64,000 bases of DNA from Pseudomonas putida (GCF_001941965.1 NZ_MKZO01000032.1:1-64000); one strand, 5' to 3'; positions 42,227-53,706 are shown, numbered from the stretch's first letter. Numbers and translations are program-made. Notes: a model not told the origin generated them from the sequence alone.

Positions 42227-42303
42227 TGGTCGGGGTAAGGGGATTCGAACTCCTGACATCCTGCTCCCAAAGCAGGCGCGCTACCGGACTGCGCTATACC
42301 CCG
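42227..42303 (-). tRNA. tRNA-Pro(TGG), copy 2
   Basis: 77 nt with CCA, identical to copy 1. It sits five bases upstream of tRNA-Lys on the minus strand. Confidence 0.96.
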
Positions 42304-42313
42304 GCTTGAAATT

Positions 42314-42389
42314 TGGCTCCGCGACCTGGACTCGAACCAGGGACCCAATGATTAACAGTCATTTGCTCTACCGACTGAGCTATCGCGGA
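42314..42389 (-). tRNA. tRNA-Asn(GTT)
   Basis: 76 nt with CCA, beginning TCCGCGATAGCTCAGTCGG, anticodon loop CTGTTAA (GTT). It is first of the four-gene cluster Asn-Pro-Lys-Pro read on the minus strand. Confidence 0.96.
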
Positions 42390-42640
42390 ACTATCAATTT
42401 CAATACATCTACTGCAATTTCGAACGCTGTATCACTACCGCTTCGAACCCTTCGACCTTGTGCATCGCTGCGTTCATGTCTCTGAGGCGCGTCATTCTAC
42501 AACCTTCAAAACCTTTGTCAACCCCCAATTTGCATTCAACTTACTGATTTGCAACTTGTTTTCAGATTTCCAAAACTGCTGGAAAACCGGGATGACTTAC
42601 AGCGGGGCGCACTTTACAAGCACTCGAAAGAAAATGCAAA
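42390..42640. other. AT-rich spacer upstream of the tRNA cluster
   Basis: About 250 bases with no gene. It must hold the promoter for the tRNA cluster; I see no clear-cut -35/-10 pair. It ends at the clpB terminator. Confidence 0.5.
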
Positions 42641-42669
42641 GAAAAAAGGCCCCGAATTTCGAGGCCTTT
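42641..42669 (-). terminator. terminator of clpB
   Basis: On the minus strand AAAGGCC-TCGAAATTCGG-GGCCTTT followed by TTTC, directly after the clpB stop. Confidence 0.85.
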
Positions 42670-42686
42670 CTCCAACCCCCGGAAAA

Positions 42687-45251
<2,565 letters not shown>

Positions 45252-45328
45252 AAGTTACCTTCCTATAAAGGGCAGGCCGGAGCGATGGACACACCTGATG
45301 AAGAAAAGCCTGCCTGAGATACCCATCT

Positions 45329-45356
45329 AGATAGGGATCATTCTGGAAGATTCAAG
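45329..45356 (-). promoter_or_regulatory. sigma-32 heat-shock promoter of clpB
   Basis: On the minus strand CTTGAA (45356-45351), a 14-bp spacer and CCCTATCT (45336-45329) match the sigma-32 consensus CTTGAA-N14-CCCCATNT with one deviation. It lies just inside the spacer after pgeF. Confidence 0.85.
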
Positions 45357-45376
45357 CGTAGACGGCTTGATACAGG

Positions 45377-46117
45377 TCAGCGGGCGTCGAGCCAGACGAG
45401 GGAGGCAAAGCGGCCGGTGGTGGAGGCACGGCGGTAGGAGAAGAAGCGCGGGTCGGTGACGGTGCAGTAACCACCGCCGTAGACGGCTGTGACACCGCGG
45501 GCAGCGAGGCGGATGCGCGCCAGCTTATAGATGTCGGCCATGAACTTGCCCGGCTGTGCGCCTGGGACAAAGGCCTCATCGGCTTGCGGATGGATCGAGA
45601 TAAAGGCTTCGCGCACTTCGGCGCCGACTTCAAAAGCTTGCGGGCCGATGGCCGGACCAAGCCAGACGAGAATCTCGGCAGGATCGCTATCGAGGGTGTC
45701 CAGGGTGGCTTCCAGCACGCCACCCGCCAGACCGCGCCAGCCGGCGTGGGCGGCGGCTACGCGAGTACCGGCACGATCACAGAACAGAGCGGGCAGGCAG
45801 TCGGCAGTCATCACCGTACAGGCGATGCCAGGGGTATCGGTCCAGCTGGCGTCGGCTTCGTCGATTACCTGCGGGTTGGCGTAGGCCACCGCCAGGCCAT
45901 GGACCTGCTTGAGCCATGCCGCGTCAGCGCGGCACCCGTCGGTGAGGCGCTTGCGATTCTCGGCCACCGCAGCCGGCGCATCGCCGACATGGTCACCGAG
46001 ATTGAAGGTGTCATAGGGAGGCAGACTGACCCCGCCCGCCCGCGTCGTGACGCAGGCACGGACCCCGGCTGGCGCAGGCCAGTCCGGAATCAGCAGGCTG
46101 GGGGTCAGGTCGCTCAT
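45377..46117 (-). CDS. pgeF: PgeF/YfiH multicopper-like peptidoglycan editing factor
   Basis: 246-aa protein of the laccase-domain family with the metal-site residues in HGLAVAYANPQ, CLPALFCDRAGTRVAAAHAGWRGLAGG. In E. coli PgeF removes L-Ser misincorporated in peptidoglycan precursors; purine nucleoside phosphorylase activity is reported for relatives. It overlaps rluD by four bases, the usual order rluD-pgeF-clpB. Confidence 0.94.
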   Translation of the reverse strand: MSDLTPSLLIPDWPAPAGVRACVTTRAGGVSLPPYDTFNLGDHVGDAPAAVAENRKRLTDGCRADAAWLKQVHGLAVAYANPQVIDEADASWTDTPGIACTVMTADCLPALFCDRAGTRVAAAHAGWRGLAGGVLEATLDTLDSDPAEILVWLGPAIGPQAFEVGAEVREAFISIHPQADEAFVPGAQPGKFMADIYKLARIRLAARGVTAVYGGGYCTVTDPRFFSYRRASTTGRFASLVWLDAR

Positions 46118-47076
46118 CCGATGAAGGCCTCGCGGTCCTGCTTGAGCAGCGACAACAGCCAGACGAAATCATCCGGCAGCGGCGATTCCCACTTCATGCG
46201 CTTGCCCGTCTCCGGATGTTCCAGCTCCAGGAAGCGCGCGTGCAGGGCCTGGCGCGGGAAGGTCTTGACCGCCTCGACCATGGTCGGGCTGGCAGCCGGT
46301 GGAATACGGAAACGACCGCCATACACCGGATCGCCGACCAACGGGAAGTTGACGTGGGCCATGTGCACGCGAATCTGGTGGGTGCGCCCGGTTTCCAGCT
46401 TGACCCGCACGTGGGTGTGGGAACGGAAGCGCTCCAGCACGCGATAGTGGCTGACCGCCGGCTTGCCGCCTTCGGTCACCGCCATGCGCTGGCGCTGGCC
46501 GCCATGACGGCCGATCGGGGCGTTGATCTTGCCACCCGCCGTGACCACGCCAACCACGATGCATTCATAGATGCGGCTGACGCTGCGGCTTTGCAGCTGG
46601 GTGACCAGGCTGGTCTGCGCCTCCAGCGTCTTGGCCACCACCATCAGACCGGTGGTGTCCTTGTCGAGGCGGTGCACGATACCCGCGCGCGGCACATTGA
46701 TGATGCCGGGCACATGGTGCAGCAGGGCATTGAGCAAGGTGCCGTCGGCATGACCGGCAGCCGGGTGGACCACCAGGCCCGCAGGCTTGTTGATCACCAG
46801 GATCTGCTCGTCTTCGTAGACGATATCCAGCTCGATATCCTGGGCTACCCACTCGCCCTGGGCTTCCTGTTCGGCTTCCAGCGCCAGCACGGAGCCGCCG
46901 TGAACGATGTCACGGGGCCGCATGACGTTGCCGTCGACGGTCAGGAGGCCGTCCTTGATCCAGGCGGAAAGGCGCGAGCGCGAGTGCTCGGCGAACAATT
47001 GGGCGGCGACCTGGTCGAGGCGTTGCCCGCCCATTTCGGACGGCACCTCTGCGCTAAGTTGAATGATCTCGGACAT
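46114..47076 (-). CDS. rluD: 23S rRNA pseudouridine synthase RluD
   Basis: 320 aa. An N-terminal S4 domain (RLDQVAAQLFAEHSRSRLSAWIKDG) precedes the RluA-type catalytic domain with the active Asp in HRLDKDTTGLMV. It makes pseudouridines 1911, 1915 and 1917 in helix 69 of 23S rRNA. The start at 47076 (MSEIIQLSAEV) is preferred to the longer frame. It is divergent from bamD. Confidence 0.95.
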   Translation of the reverse strand: MSEIIQLSAEVPSEMGGQRLDQVAAQLFAEHSRSRLSAWIKDGLLTVDGNVMRPRDIVHGGSVLALEAEQEAQGEWVAQDIELDIVYEDEQILVINKPAGLVVHPAAGHADGTLLNALLHHVPGIINVPRAGIVHRLDKDTTGLMVVAKTLEAQTSLVTQLQSRSVSRIYECIVVGVVTAGGKINAPIGRHGGQRQRMAVTEGGKPAVSHYRVLERFRSHTHVRVKLETGRTHQIRVHMAHVNFPLVGDPVYGGRFRIPPAASPTMVEAVKTFPRQALHARFLELEHPETGKRMKWESPLPDDFVWLLSLLKQDREAFIG

Positions 47077-47225
47077 GCTCTGACAAGGCGACGGCACAGC
47101 CTTTGGTTTCGGCTGCGCGCTTGTGGTTAAATACGGCGTCTTTTGCCCCGGGTGCTCCGCGGGGTGCTCATCATAACAGGACGGCCGTGCCCAAGACAGC
47201 GGCCGTCATAGGGACGCAAGCCGCC

Positions 47226-48242
47226 ATGCAAGTGAAACACCTGCTGCTGATCGCCATCCTCGGACTCACCGCTGCTTGTTCTTCGAAGGAAGTCGTCGAC
47301 GAAAACCTGAGCGAAGCCGAGCTGTACCAGCAGGCGCAGGCCGACCTGGACAACCACAGCTACACCAGCGCCACTTCCAAGCTGAAGGCCCTGGAATCCC
47401 GCTATCCGTTCGGTCGCTATGCCGACCAGGCGCAGCTGGAGCTGATCTACGCGAACTACAAGAACGCCGAGCCGGAGGCCGCCAAGTCCGCCGCCGAGCG
47501 TTTCATTCGCCTGCACCCGCAGCACCCGAACGTCGACTACGCCTACTACCTGAAGGGCCTGACCTCCTTCGACCAGGACCGCGGCCTGCTGGCGCGCTTC
47601 CTGCCGCTGGACATGACCAAGCGTGACCCGGGCGCCGCCCGCGACTCCTACAACGAGTTCGCCCAGCTGACCAGCCGCTTCCCGAACAGCCGCTACGCGC
47701 CGGACGCCAAGCAGCGCATGATCTACCTGCGCAACCTGCTGGCCTCCTACGAGATCCACGTTGCCGACTACTACCTGACCCGTCAGGCCTATGTCGCCGC
47801 TGCCAACCGTGGCCGCTACGTGGTGGAGAACTTCCAGGAAACCCCATCGGTCGGCGACGGCCTGGCGGTGATGACCGAGGCCTACCAGCGCCTGCACCTG
47901 GACGACCTGGCTGCCACCAGCCTGGAAACCCTGAAGCTGAACTACCCTGACCATCCGAGCCTGGTCGACGGCCAGTTCGTTCCGCGTCAGGAAGAAGCCG
48001 ACAACCGTTCCTGGCTGTCCAAGGCCACCCTGGGCCTGATCAACACTGCCACGCCGCTGCCGCCGGGCGAGACCCGCGCCAACCAGGACGTGATCAAGCA
48101 GTACGAAGACGCCAAGGAAGCGATTCCGGAAGACCTGCTGCCAAAAGACGGCGATGCCGTCCAGGAAGAGAATCACGAGGCAGAAGGCAACAACAGCGAC
48201 CGCTCCTGGTTCAGCTACATGACCTTCGGCGTGTTTGACTGA
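47226..48242 (+). CDS. bamD: outer-membrane assembly lipoprotein BamD
   Basis: 338 aa. Lipoprotein signal MQVKHLLLIAILGLTAAC with the acylated Cys18, then five TPR repeats (LYQQAQADLDNHSYTSATSKLKALESRYPFG onward). It is an essential part of the BAM complex that folds outer-membrane barrels. The C-terminal extension after about residue 280 is longer than in E. coli BamD, as is normal for Pseudomonas. Confidence 0.96.
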   Translation: MQVKHLLLIAILGLTAACSSKEVVDENLSEAELYQQAQADLDNHSYTSATSKLKALESRYPFGRYADQAQLELIYANYKNAEPEAAKSAAERFIRLHPQHPNVDYAYYLKGLTSFDQDRGLLARFLPLDMTKRDPGAARDSYNEFAQLTSRFPNSRYAPDAKQRMIYLRNLLASYEIHVADYYLTRQAYVAAANRGRYVVENFQETPSVGDGLAVMTEAYQRLHLDDLAATSLETLKLNYPDHPSLVDGQFVPRQEEADNRSWLSKATLGLINTATPLPPGETRANQDVIKQYEDAKEAIPEDLLPKDGDAVQEENHEAEGNNSDRSWFSYMTFGVFD

Positions 48243-48256
48243 TCGCAAAGAAATAC

Positions 48257-48286
48257 AAAAAGGGAAGCTTGGGCTTCCCTTTTTTA
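48257..48286 (+). terminator. terminator of bamD
   Basis: AGGGAAGC-TTGG-GCTTCCCT followed by six T residues. Confidence 0.9.
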
Positions 48287-48345
48287 TTGGCCGCGACCAA
48301 CGGCTCTTCTACACTGCGGCATCTTCACTGAATAAGCTGGACACC

Positions 48346-48579
48346 ATGGTTCGCCTACTTTTCTGGATCGCCGTGATCGCTGCCGCCTTCTGGCTGTGGC
48401 GCAAGTTCAAGGCCACCAACAACGCCTCCTCCTCGACCCCGCCTCAGGAAACCACCCTGAAGATGGTGCGTTGCGCCCATTGCGGCGTACACCTGCCGAA
48501 TGACCGCGCCCTGCACCGCGGCAACGAGTGGTATTGCAGCACCGCTCACCTTGAACAAGGCCCCAGCGACAAGCGCTGA
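48346..48579 (+). CDS. PP0621-family small membrane/zinc-finger protein
   Basis: 77 aa. One N-terminal TM helix (MVRLLFWIAVIAAAFWLWR) and a C-terminal motif RCAHCGVHLPNDRALHRGNEWYC that looks like a treble-clef zinc site. It matches the PP0621 family of gammaproteobacteria, function unknown. The start at 48346 removes 37 unlike residues of the longer frame. In many relatives it precedes a two-component pair for pilus genes; not so here. Confidence 0.85.
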   Translation: MVRLLFWIAVIAAAFWLWRKFKATNNASSSTPPQETTLKMVRCAHCGVHLPNDRALHRGNEWYCSTAHLEQGPSDKR

Positions 48580-48590
48580 GGCCCTTCGGC

Positions 48591-49694
48591 TCAGATCACC
48601 TGCAAGCGTCCGGCCGGCGCGTAAGGCGCCGGGTCGATGATCGGCTCGTGCCCGCCGATCAGGTCGCTGAACAGTTGGCAGGAAGCAGGCGCCAGCACCA
48701 GGCCATTGCGGTAATGCCCGCAGTTCAGCCACAGCCCGTCGCAACCTGGAACCCGACCGATATAGGGCACGCCCTCAGGCGACCCCGGCCGCAACCCGGC
48801 CCAGTGCCCGACCAGCTCGGCATCGGCCAGCGCCGGTACCAGGTCGATGGCGGAAGCGCGCAGGCTTTCCAGTGCTTCGTCAGTCGGAGTCTTGTCGTAG
48901 CCGGCGTGTTCCAGGGTGCTTCCCACCAGGATATGACCATCGCGACGCGGAATCGCATAGCGTCCCTTGGCCAGGACCATGCTCGGCAGGAAATCCTCGG
49001 CGCACTTGAACAGGATCATCTGCCCCTTCACCGGCTCCACCGGTAGTTCGAAGCCCAGCGGGCGCAGCAGATCGCCGCTCCAGGCGCCAGCGGTCAGCAC
49101 CACTTCATCAGCGGTGATGGCGCCTTCGGCCGTTTCCACACCCGCGATACGCTCGCCTTCGCGGATAAAGCCGGTGATCGCGCAATGCTCGTTCAGGGTG
49201 ACGTTCGGCAGCGCCTGCAACGCCGCCTTGAGCGACTTGAGCAGTCGCGGATTGCGCACGTTGGCCACGCCAGCCATGTACACCGCACTCTCGAAGCCCG
49301 GGCCCAGCACCGGCACCGCGGCGTAGGCCTCGGAGACCGCGACCTTGCTCAACGGGCGCCCTTCCCTTGCGGCCCAGGCCAGCGCCTCGGCTTCATCGTC
49401 CAGATCCAGCCAGTACAGGCCGGTTACATGCACCTGCGGATCGATGCCGGTACTGGCATGCAGACGCTCGCCGAGCTGTGGATAAAAGTCCTGGGACCAG
49501 TGCGCCAGCGCAGTGACCGCCGGGCTGTAGCGCCATGGGTAAAGCGGCGAGACGATGCCACCGCCGGCCCAGGAGGATTCGCCGCCCAGTTCGCCCTTGT
49601 CGCAGACGATCACCCGATCGACCTGCGCGGCCAGATTGAACGCCGTCAGCAGGCCAATCACACCGCCACCCACAATCACCACTTGCTTGCTCAT
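48591..49694 (-). CDS. thiO: glycine oxidase ThiO
   Basis: 367-aa FAD-dependent amine oxidase of the DAO family. FAD loop VVIVGGGVIGLLTAFNLA, GELGGESSWAGGGIVSPLYPWRY and the C-terminal GHYRNGLVLAPASCQLFSDLI are typical of ThiO. It oxidises glycine to iminoglycine for the thiazole of thiamine. The start at 49694 is preferred over the longer frame. It lies downstream of pilE. Confidence 0.93.
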   Translation of the reverse strand: MSKQVVIVGGGVIGLLTAFNLAAQVDRVIVCDKGELGGESSWAGGGIVSPLYPWRYSPAVTALAHWSQDFYPQLGERLHASTGIDPQVHVTGLYWLDLDDEAEALAWAAREGRPLSKVAVSEAYAAVPVLGPGFESAVYMAGVANVRNPRLLKSLKAALQALPNVTLNEHCAITGFIREGERIAGVETAEGAITADEVVLTAGAWSGDLLRPLGFELPVEPVKGQMILFKCAEDFLPSMVLAKGRYAIPRRDGHILVGSTLEHAGYDKTPTDEALESLRASAIDLVPALADAELVGHWAGLRPGSPEGVPYIGRVPGCDGLWLNCGHYRNGLVLAPASCQLFSDLIGGHEPIIDPAPYAPAGRLQVI

Positions 49695-49750
49695 CTGTAG
49701 ATCCAGTACCCGAAGTGAACCGCGACGCCACGCAGGCGCCATGAATGCCT

Positions 49751-50164
49751 TCAACCCTCCCAGCAGCCCTTGCCGGCATCCGCGTCGCTGCCGGGATTGG
49801 CGCGCACGCCACGGTGATCGAGTTCGAAATCGCCGCAGGCGTCGAAGGCCATGGGGCCACCCGGGCGCCGGGTGGCGCTCAGCAGGTAGCTGTCGGCTTC
49901 GCGCCGGGCATGCAGGCGGTAATGGGCGTTTCCGTCCGGCAGCGGGACAATCGACCCGTCAGTGTCGAGATAGCGGCCGGTGCGGGAATGGTGCTGCTCC
50001 AGGTGCTGCGCGCTTTCGTACAGGATCCCGGCTATTTCCGTGCGCGCGCCCTTGCGGACCATTTCGCTGTAGCTGGGGTAGGCAATGCCCGCCAGCATGC
50101 CCACCAGCGCGAGGACAATCAACACTTCGATCAGGCTCAGGCCATTCTGCGTGCGCTGCATCAA
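49751..50164 (-). CDS. pilE: type IV minor pilin PilE
   Basis: 137 aa. Prepilin N-terminus NGLSLIEVLIVLALVGMLAGIAYPSY with cleavage after Gly, a Cys pair (FDACGDFEL ... GKGCWEG) and no other domain. It is the last of the minor pilins pilV-pilW-pilX-pilE. Its start overlaps the pilX stop by four bases. Minor pilins form the priming tip of the pilus. Confidence 0.9.
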   Translation of the reverse strand: MMQRTQNGLSLIEVLIVLALVGMLAGIAYPSYSEMVRKGARTEIAGILYESAQHLEQHHSRTGRYLDTDGSIVPLPDGNAHYRLHARREADSYLLSATRRPGGPMAFDACGDFELDHRGVRANPGSDADAGKGCWEG

Positions 50165-50583
50165 GACTCCCGTGGATGTTGGCGCCAGAGGATGCGGCGG
50201 GCGGGGCCGTGGTCGGGCGAGAGTGGCCAGGCCACGACGCTTTCCAGGGTGATCCGGGCCTGGCGCTCTTCGGCGATGGCGGTGATGCGGAACAGGGTGG
50301 CGGGGAGGTCTGCCGGCATGTGCGCGGCCTGGTCGGTCTGGCCGAGGTGTTCAATGAGGTAGCGGCCTGTGCCGAGCTGTTGCCAGCCGGATGGTGGCGT
50401 TGCGGGGAGGCGGGCTTCGGCTGTCGACAGGAGGTTTTCTGCGGCTTCGAAGGCCTGGAGCGAGGCCAGGTGGTTGCTGGCCATGCGGGTTTGCTGGGTG
50501 CTGGACTGGATGGCGAAAAGGCCGAGGATGCCCAACAGGACCAATAGAATCATGACCAGTGCCAGTACTGCGCCCCGCTGCAT
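50161..50583 (-). CDS. pilX: type IV minor pilin PilX
   Basis: 140 aa with the PilX opening MQRGAVLALVMILLVLLGILGLFAIQSSTQQTRMASNHL, where the usual Glu5 is absent as in other PilX proteins. The start at 50583 is chosen because the longer frame reads through a REP pair. A weak ribosome site (AAGAAAA) precedes it. In P. aeruginosa pilY1 follows pilX; here pilE follows directly. Confidence 0.88.
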   Translation of the reverse strand: MQRGAVLALVMILLVLLGILGLFAIQSSTQQTRMASNHLASLQAFEAAENLLSTAEARLPATPPSGWQQLGTGRYLIEHLGQTDQAAHMPADLPATLFRITAIAEERQARITLESVVAWPLSPDHGPARRILWRQHPRES

Positions 50584-50602
50584 TTTTCTTGCCTGGCGCG
50601 GA

Positions 50603-50693
50603 CCTGTGGGAGCTGGCTTGCCAGCGATAGCGGTGGTGAATTCACTATTGCAATCGCTGCGGTTCGGCGGTCCGACAAGCCAGCTCCCACAGG
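50603..50693. repeat. REP pair between pilW and pilX
   Basis: Inverted 18-bp arms CCTGTGGGAGCTGGCTTG (50603-50620) and its complement (50676-50693) with a 55-base centre. They have the same core as the pair at 39534-39611. It lies in the 127-base gap between pilW and pilX, inside an otherwise tightly packed operon. Confidence 0.88.
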
Positions 50694-50710
50694 GTCCGTG
50701 TCGCTTTTGA

Positions 50711-51355
50711 TTATTGGCCATTGCGCAGGACCACGGTGAGTTCATAGGTCTGCGGGCGGACCCGCTGCCCGGGATCCTCCAGCGTCAAGCTGAGCAGCAT
50801 CCGATCATCATCCCGACGAACACCGAATCGCCCTATATTGTCGACCAGCACCGCACTACTGCCCCCACCGCCGAGCAACAGGCTACGACCGTCGAGTCGA
50901 TAGATTTGCTGACGGATGGGCACCGCGAACTGGCCAGGGCCGGCGATTGCACGGCCTTTCAAAACGGTGGCACTGGCCAGACAATCAGTCACCAGCGTCC
51001 AGTCGGGAGCGCCAGCCAGCTCGCCCCCTTCGGCTGCGACCAGCGTCAGGCTGCCCAGTCCACCATCGCTCGCCTGCTCAAGCCGCATCGCCTGCGCGAA
51101 CAGCCGCGCCGTGTCCGCATCAGGAAAGCTCATCGCCTCCCGACGCAAACAACCAAACATGCCAGCCATGCGAATATCCCCGGCCATCCGGTGCAGCACC
51201 AGGCGCGCATCCTCCTGCAGCCGCGCCGCTGCCTCCTGCACTTTCCAACTGTGCAAGGCCCCGATGAACACCCGGCTGCCACCGAGTATCAGCAGCAACC
51301 CCAGGCTCATGGCAAGCAACACCTCGATCAGGCTGAACCCCGCCACCGACCTCAT
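50711..51355 (-). CDS. pilW: type IV minor pilin PilW
   Basis: 214 aa. Prepilin N-terminus AGFSLIEVLLAMSLGLLLILGGSRVF with Phe+1 and Glu5, and Cys residues (MFGCLRREAM, VTDCLAS) typical of PilW. Its ATG overlaps the pilV stop by four bases. It links PilX and PilV in the priming complex. Confidence 0.9.
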   Translation of the reverse strand: MRSVAGFSLIEVLLAMSLGLLLILGGSRVFIGALHSWKVQEAAARLQEDARLVLHRMAGDIRMAGMFGCLRREAMSFPDADTARLFAQAMRLEQASDGGLGSLTLVAAEGGELAGAPDWTLVTDCLASATVLKGRAIAGPGQFAVPIRQQIYRLDGRSLLLGGGGSSAVLVDNIGRFGVRRDDDRMLLSLTLEDPGQRVRPQTYELTVVLRNGQ

Positions 51356-51699
51356 TGTGCTACCCCCAGCTCGATGGACCGCTGCCCTCCCCCTCCGCGC
51401 TCATCGCTCCAGCTCACCAGCACGCCATTTCCACGAAACACGCCGCTCCCGGACGCACCAGCGAAGGCCGCGACCTGGCGCTGCAGTTCGGCCTGATCAC
51501 GCCCGTCGACACCCCGCGCCGAACGCGCCCGCTCCAGCATCCCGTGAGCGATGAAAGCCGCCTGGCTGACCATCCGCGCACTGTCTGTCCCTTGCATCGA
51601 GCGCAGTTGCAGCCCCGCCGCCCCCAGCAGCCCAAGCGCCAGCACCACCTGCGCCACCATTACCTCGATCAGGGTCAATCCCCGCTGCTTCCTTGCCAT
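51352..51699 (-). CDS. pilV: type IV minor pilin PilV
   Basis: 115 aa, short for PilV. N-terminus RGLTLIEVMVAQVVLALGLLGAAGLQLRSMQG, cleavage before Leu. The start at 51699 has AGGAGG just upstream. It begins the pilV-pilW-pilX-pilE operon and is divergent from a FimT/FimU-like gene. Confidence 0.88.
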   Translation of the reverse strand: MARKQRGLTLIEVMVAQVVLALGLLGAAGLQLRSMQGTDSARMVSQAAFIAHGMLERARSARGVDGRDQAELQRQVAAFAGASGSGVFRGNGVLVSWSDERGGGGQRSIELGVAQ

Positions 51700-51807
51700 C
51701 ACCCGCCTCCTGCGAACTTTCCCCGGCACACTGCCAACCCGGCTGACTCGACACCAGCCGTCCCGACGCCGGACCCTAAGCGAAGCACTTCCAGGGAGGA
51801 ATGCACG

Positions 51808-52314
51808 ATGAAGCAACAGGGCGTAACACTGATGCAGATGCTGTTTGCGGTTGGGCTGCTGGCCCTTCTGACGCAACTGGGAATATCGTCCTACAGCAAG
51901 ATGAGCCACGACCTGCAACAGCAGGCCATCGCCGAGAGCCTCGCCCAAGCCCTGCGCGCCACGCGCAGCGAGGCCTTGCTGCGCAACCAGGTGGTCATGC
52001 TGCATGCATTGGAGGGTGATTGGAGCAACGGCTGGCAGATAAGCCTGGAGCAGGGTCCGGAGCAGTTGTTACGGGAGTATTCGGCGAGGGGCGGTGTCAG
52101 GGTGATCGGCAATCAACCGGTCGCGCAGTGGGTGCGCTTCAGCGGCTTGGGCGTTCCGCTGCGTGAGGGCGGCGCTTTCCAGGCCGGGACCCTGCTGGTC
52201 TGCGGGGCGCCCGGACAGGAAAGGCTGTATCAGGTGCGCCTGTCGGCCAGCGGCCGGGTCAGGCTGCAGCATGCGCCGCCCGACCAGCCGCTGTGCGACG
52301 GCGACATCAGCTGA
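51808..52314 (+). CDS. FimT/FimU-like pseudopilin
   Basis: 168 aa. Prepilin-like start MKQQGVTLMQMLFAVGLLALLTQLG: cleavage after Gly would leave Val at +1, and the usual Glu5 is replaced by Gln (TLMQM). The GspH/FimT segment AQALRATRSEALLRNQVVMLHA follows. Unlike in P. aeruginosa it is on the strand opposite to pilVWXE. GGAGG lies 8 bases before the ATG. It overlaps the ispH stop by eight bases at the 3' end. Confidence 0.85.
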   Translation: MKQQGVTLMQMLFAVGLLALLTQLGISSYSKMSHDLQQQAIAESLAQALRATRSEALLRNQVVMLHALEGDWSNGWQISLEQGPEQLLREYSARGGVRVIGNQPVAQWVRFSGLGVPLREGGAFQAGTLLVCGAPGQERLYQVRLSASGRVRLQHAPPDQPLCDGDIS

Positions 52315-53254
52315 CGGTACGGACCCGCAGCTCCTTGGGCATGGAGAAGGTGACATTCTCCTCGCGACCATCCAGCTCCTCCGCGCCGCTGGCACCCCAG
52401 TCGCGCAATTGCTGGATCACGCCACGCACCAGGACTTCCGGGGCCGAGGCGCCGGCAGTGATGCCGACGCGCGCGACGCTATCGAACCAGGCGCGCTGCA
52501 GATCCTCGGCACCATCGATCAGGTAGGCCGGGGTGGACATCCGCTCGGCCAGCTCGCGCAGGCGGTTGGAGTTGGAGCTGTTCGGGCTGCCGACCACCAG
52601 GACCACGTCGCACTCGTCGGCCAGTTGCTTGACCGCATCCTGACGGTTCTGGGTGGCGTAGCAGATGTCGTCCTTGCGCGGCCCACCGATACTCGGGAAA
52701 CGGGTACGCAGGGCATCGATCACGCGGCTGGTGTCATCCATCGACAGCGTGGTCTGGGTCACGAACGCCAGTTTCTCGGGGTTACGCACCTCGAGTTTGG
52801 CGACATCGTCCTCGTCTTCGACCAGGTAGATCGAGCCGCCATTGCTGTCGTCGTACTGACCCATGGTGCCTTCGACTTCCGGGTGCCCGGCGTGGCCGAT
52901 CAGGATGCATTCCTTGCCGTCGCGGCTGTAGCGGGCGACTTCGATGTGTACCTTGGTCACCAGCGGACAGGTGGCGTCGAACACCTTCAAGCCACGGCCT
53001 GCCGCTTCCTGGCGCACGGCCTGGGAAACGCCATGGGCACTGAAGATGACGATGACGTCGTCCGGCACCTGGTCCAGCTCTTCGACGAAGATGGCGCCGC
53101 GGGCGCGGAGGTCTTCGACGACGAACTTGTTATGCACCACTTCGTGGCGCACATAGATCGGCGGCCCGAAGACCTCCAGCGCCCGGTTGACGATTTCGAT
53201 CGCCCGGTCCACGCCGGCGCAGAAGCCACGAGGGTTGGCGAGTTTGATCTGCAT
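52307..53254 (-). CDS. ispH: 4-hydroxy-3-methylbut-2-enyl diphosphate reductase
   Basis: 315-aa [4Fe-4S] enzyme of the MEP isoprenoid pathway. The three cluster cysteines are in RGFCAGVDRA, DATCPLVTK and DICYATQNRQ. It forms IPP and DMAPP. It is 14 bases downstream of fkpB, as in most pseudomonads. Confidence 0.97.
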   Translation of the reverse strand: MQIKLANPRGFCAGVDRAIEIVNRALEVFGPPIYVRHEVVHNKFVVEDLRARGAIFVEELDQVPDDVIVIFSAHGVSQAVRQEAAGRGLKVFDATCPLVTKVHIEVARYSRDGKECILIGHAGHPEVEGTMGQYDDSNGGSIYLVEDEDDVAKLEVRNPEKLAFVTQTTLSMDDTSRVIDALRTRFPSIGGPRKDDICYATQNRQDAVKQLADECDVVLVVGSPNSSNSNRLRELAERMSTPAYLIDGAEDLQRAWFDSVARVGITAGASAPEVLVRGVIQQLRDWGASGAEELDGREENVTFSMPKELRVRTVS

Positions 53255-53268
53255 GAGGAACTCCCGGC

Positions 53269-53706
53269 TCAGAGAGCCTTCACTTCAAGGATTTCCACCT
53301 CGAAGGTCAGGGTCTTGCCAGCCAGTGGATGGTTGAAGTCGACGGTCACCTGGGCGTCGTCGAAGGCTTTCACCACACCTGGCAGCTCGGCGTTGGCGGC
53401 ATCGTTGAAGATGACCAGCAGGCCTTCGGACAGCTCCATGTCCTGGAACTGCGAACGCGGCATGACCTGCACGTTCTGCGGGTTGGGCTGGCCGAAGGCA
53501 TTCTCCGGGGCCACGGTGACGTTGCGCTTGTCACCGGCCTTGAAACCGAAGATCGCCGCTTCGAAACCGGGCAGCAGGTTGCCGTCGCCGACCTTGAAGA
53601 CCGCCGGAGCCTTGTCGAAGGTGCTGTCGACGGTATCGCCGTTTTCCAGATGCAGGGCGAAGTGCAGGGTGACTTCGGTGTTCTGGCCGATACGGATGTC
53701 ACTCAT
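53269..53706 (-). CDS. fkpB: FKBP-type peptidyl-prolyl isomerase (SlpA/FkpB type)
   Basis: 145 aa. The FKBP part has DSTFDKAPAVFKVGDGNLLPGFE and the insert-in-flap domain NVTVAPENAFGQPNPQNVQVMPRSQF. It is a cytoplasmic prolyl isomerase/chaperone. Its ATG overlaps the lspA 3' end. Confidence 0.94.
   Translation of the reverse strand: MSDIRIGQNTEVTLHFALHLENGDTVDSTFDKAPAVFKVGDGNLLPGFEAAIFGFKAGDKRNVTVAPENAFGQPNPQNVQVMPRSQFQDMELSEGLLVIFNDAANAELPGVVKAFDDAQVTVDFNHPLAGKTLTFEVEILEVKAL

Noticed and set aside
41971..42389. Repeated units that could look like a CRISPR array
   Set aside because: They are four tRNA genes with normal cloverleafs.
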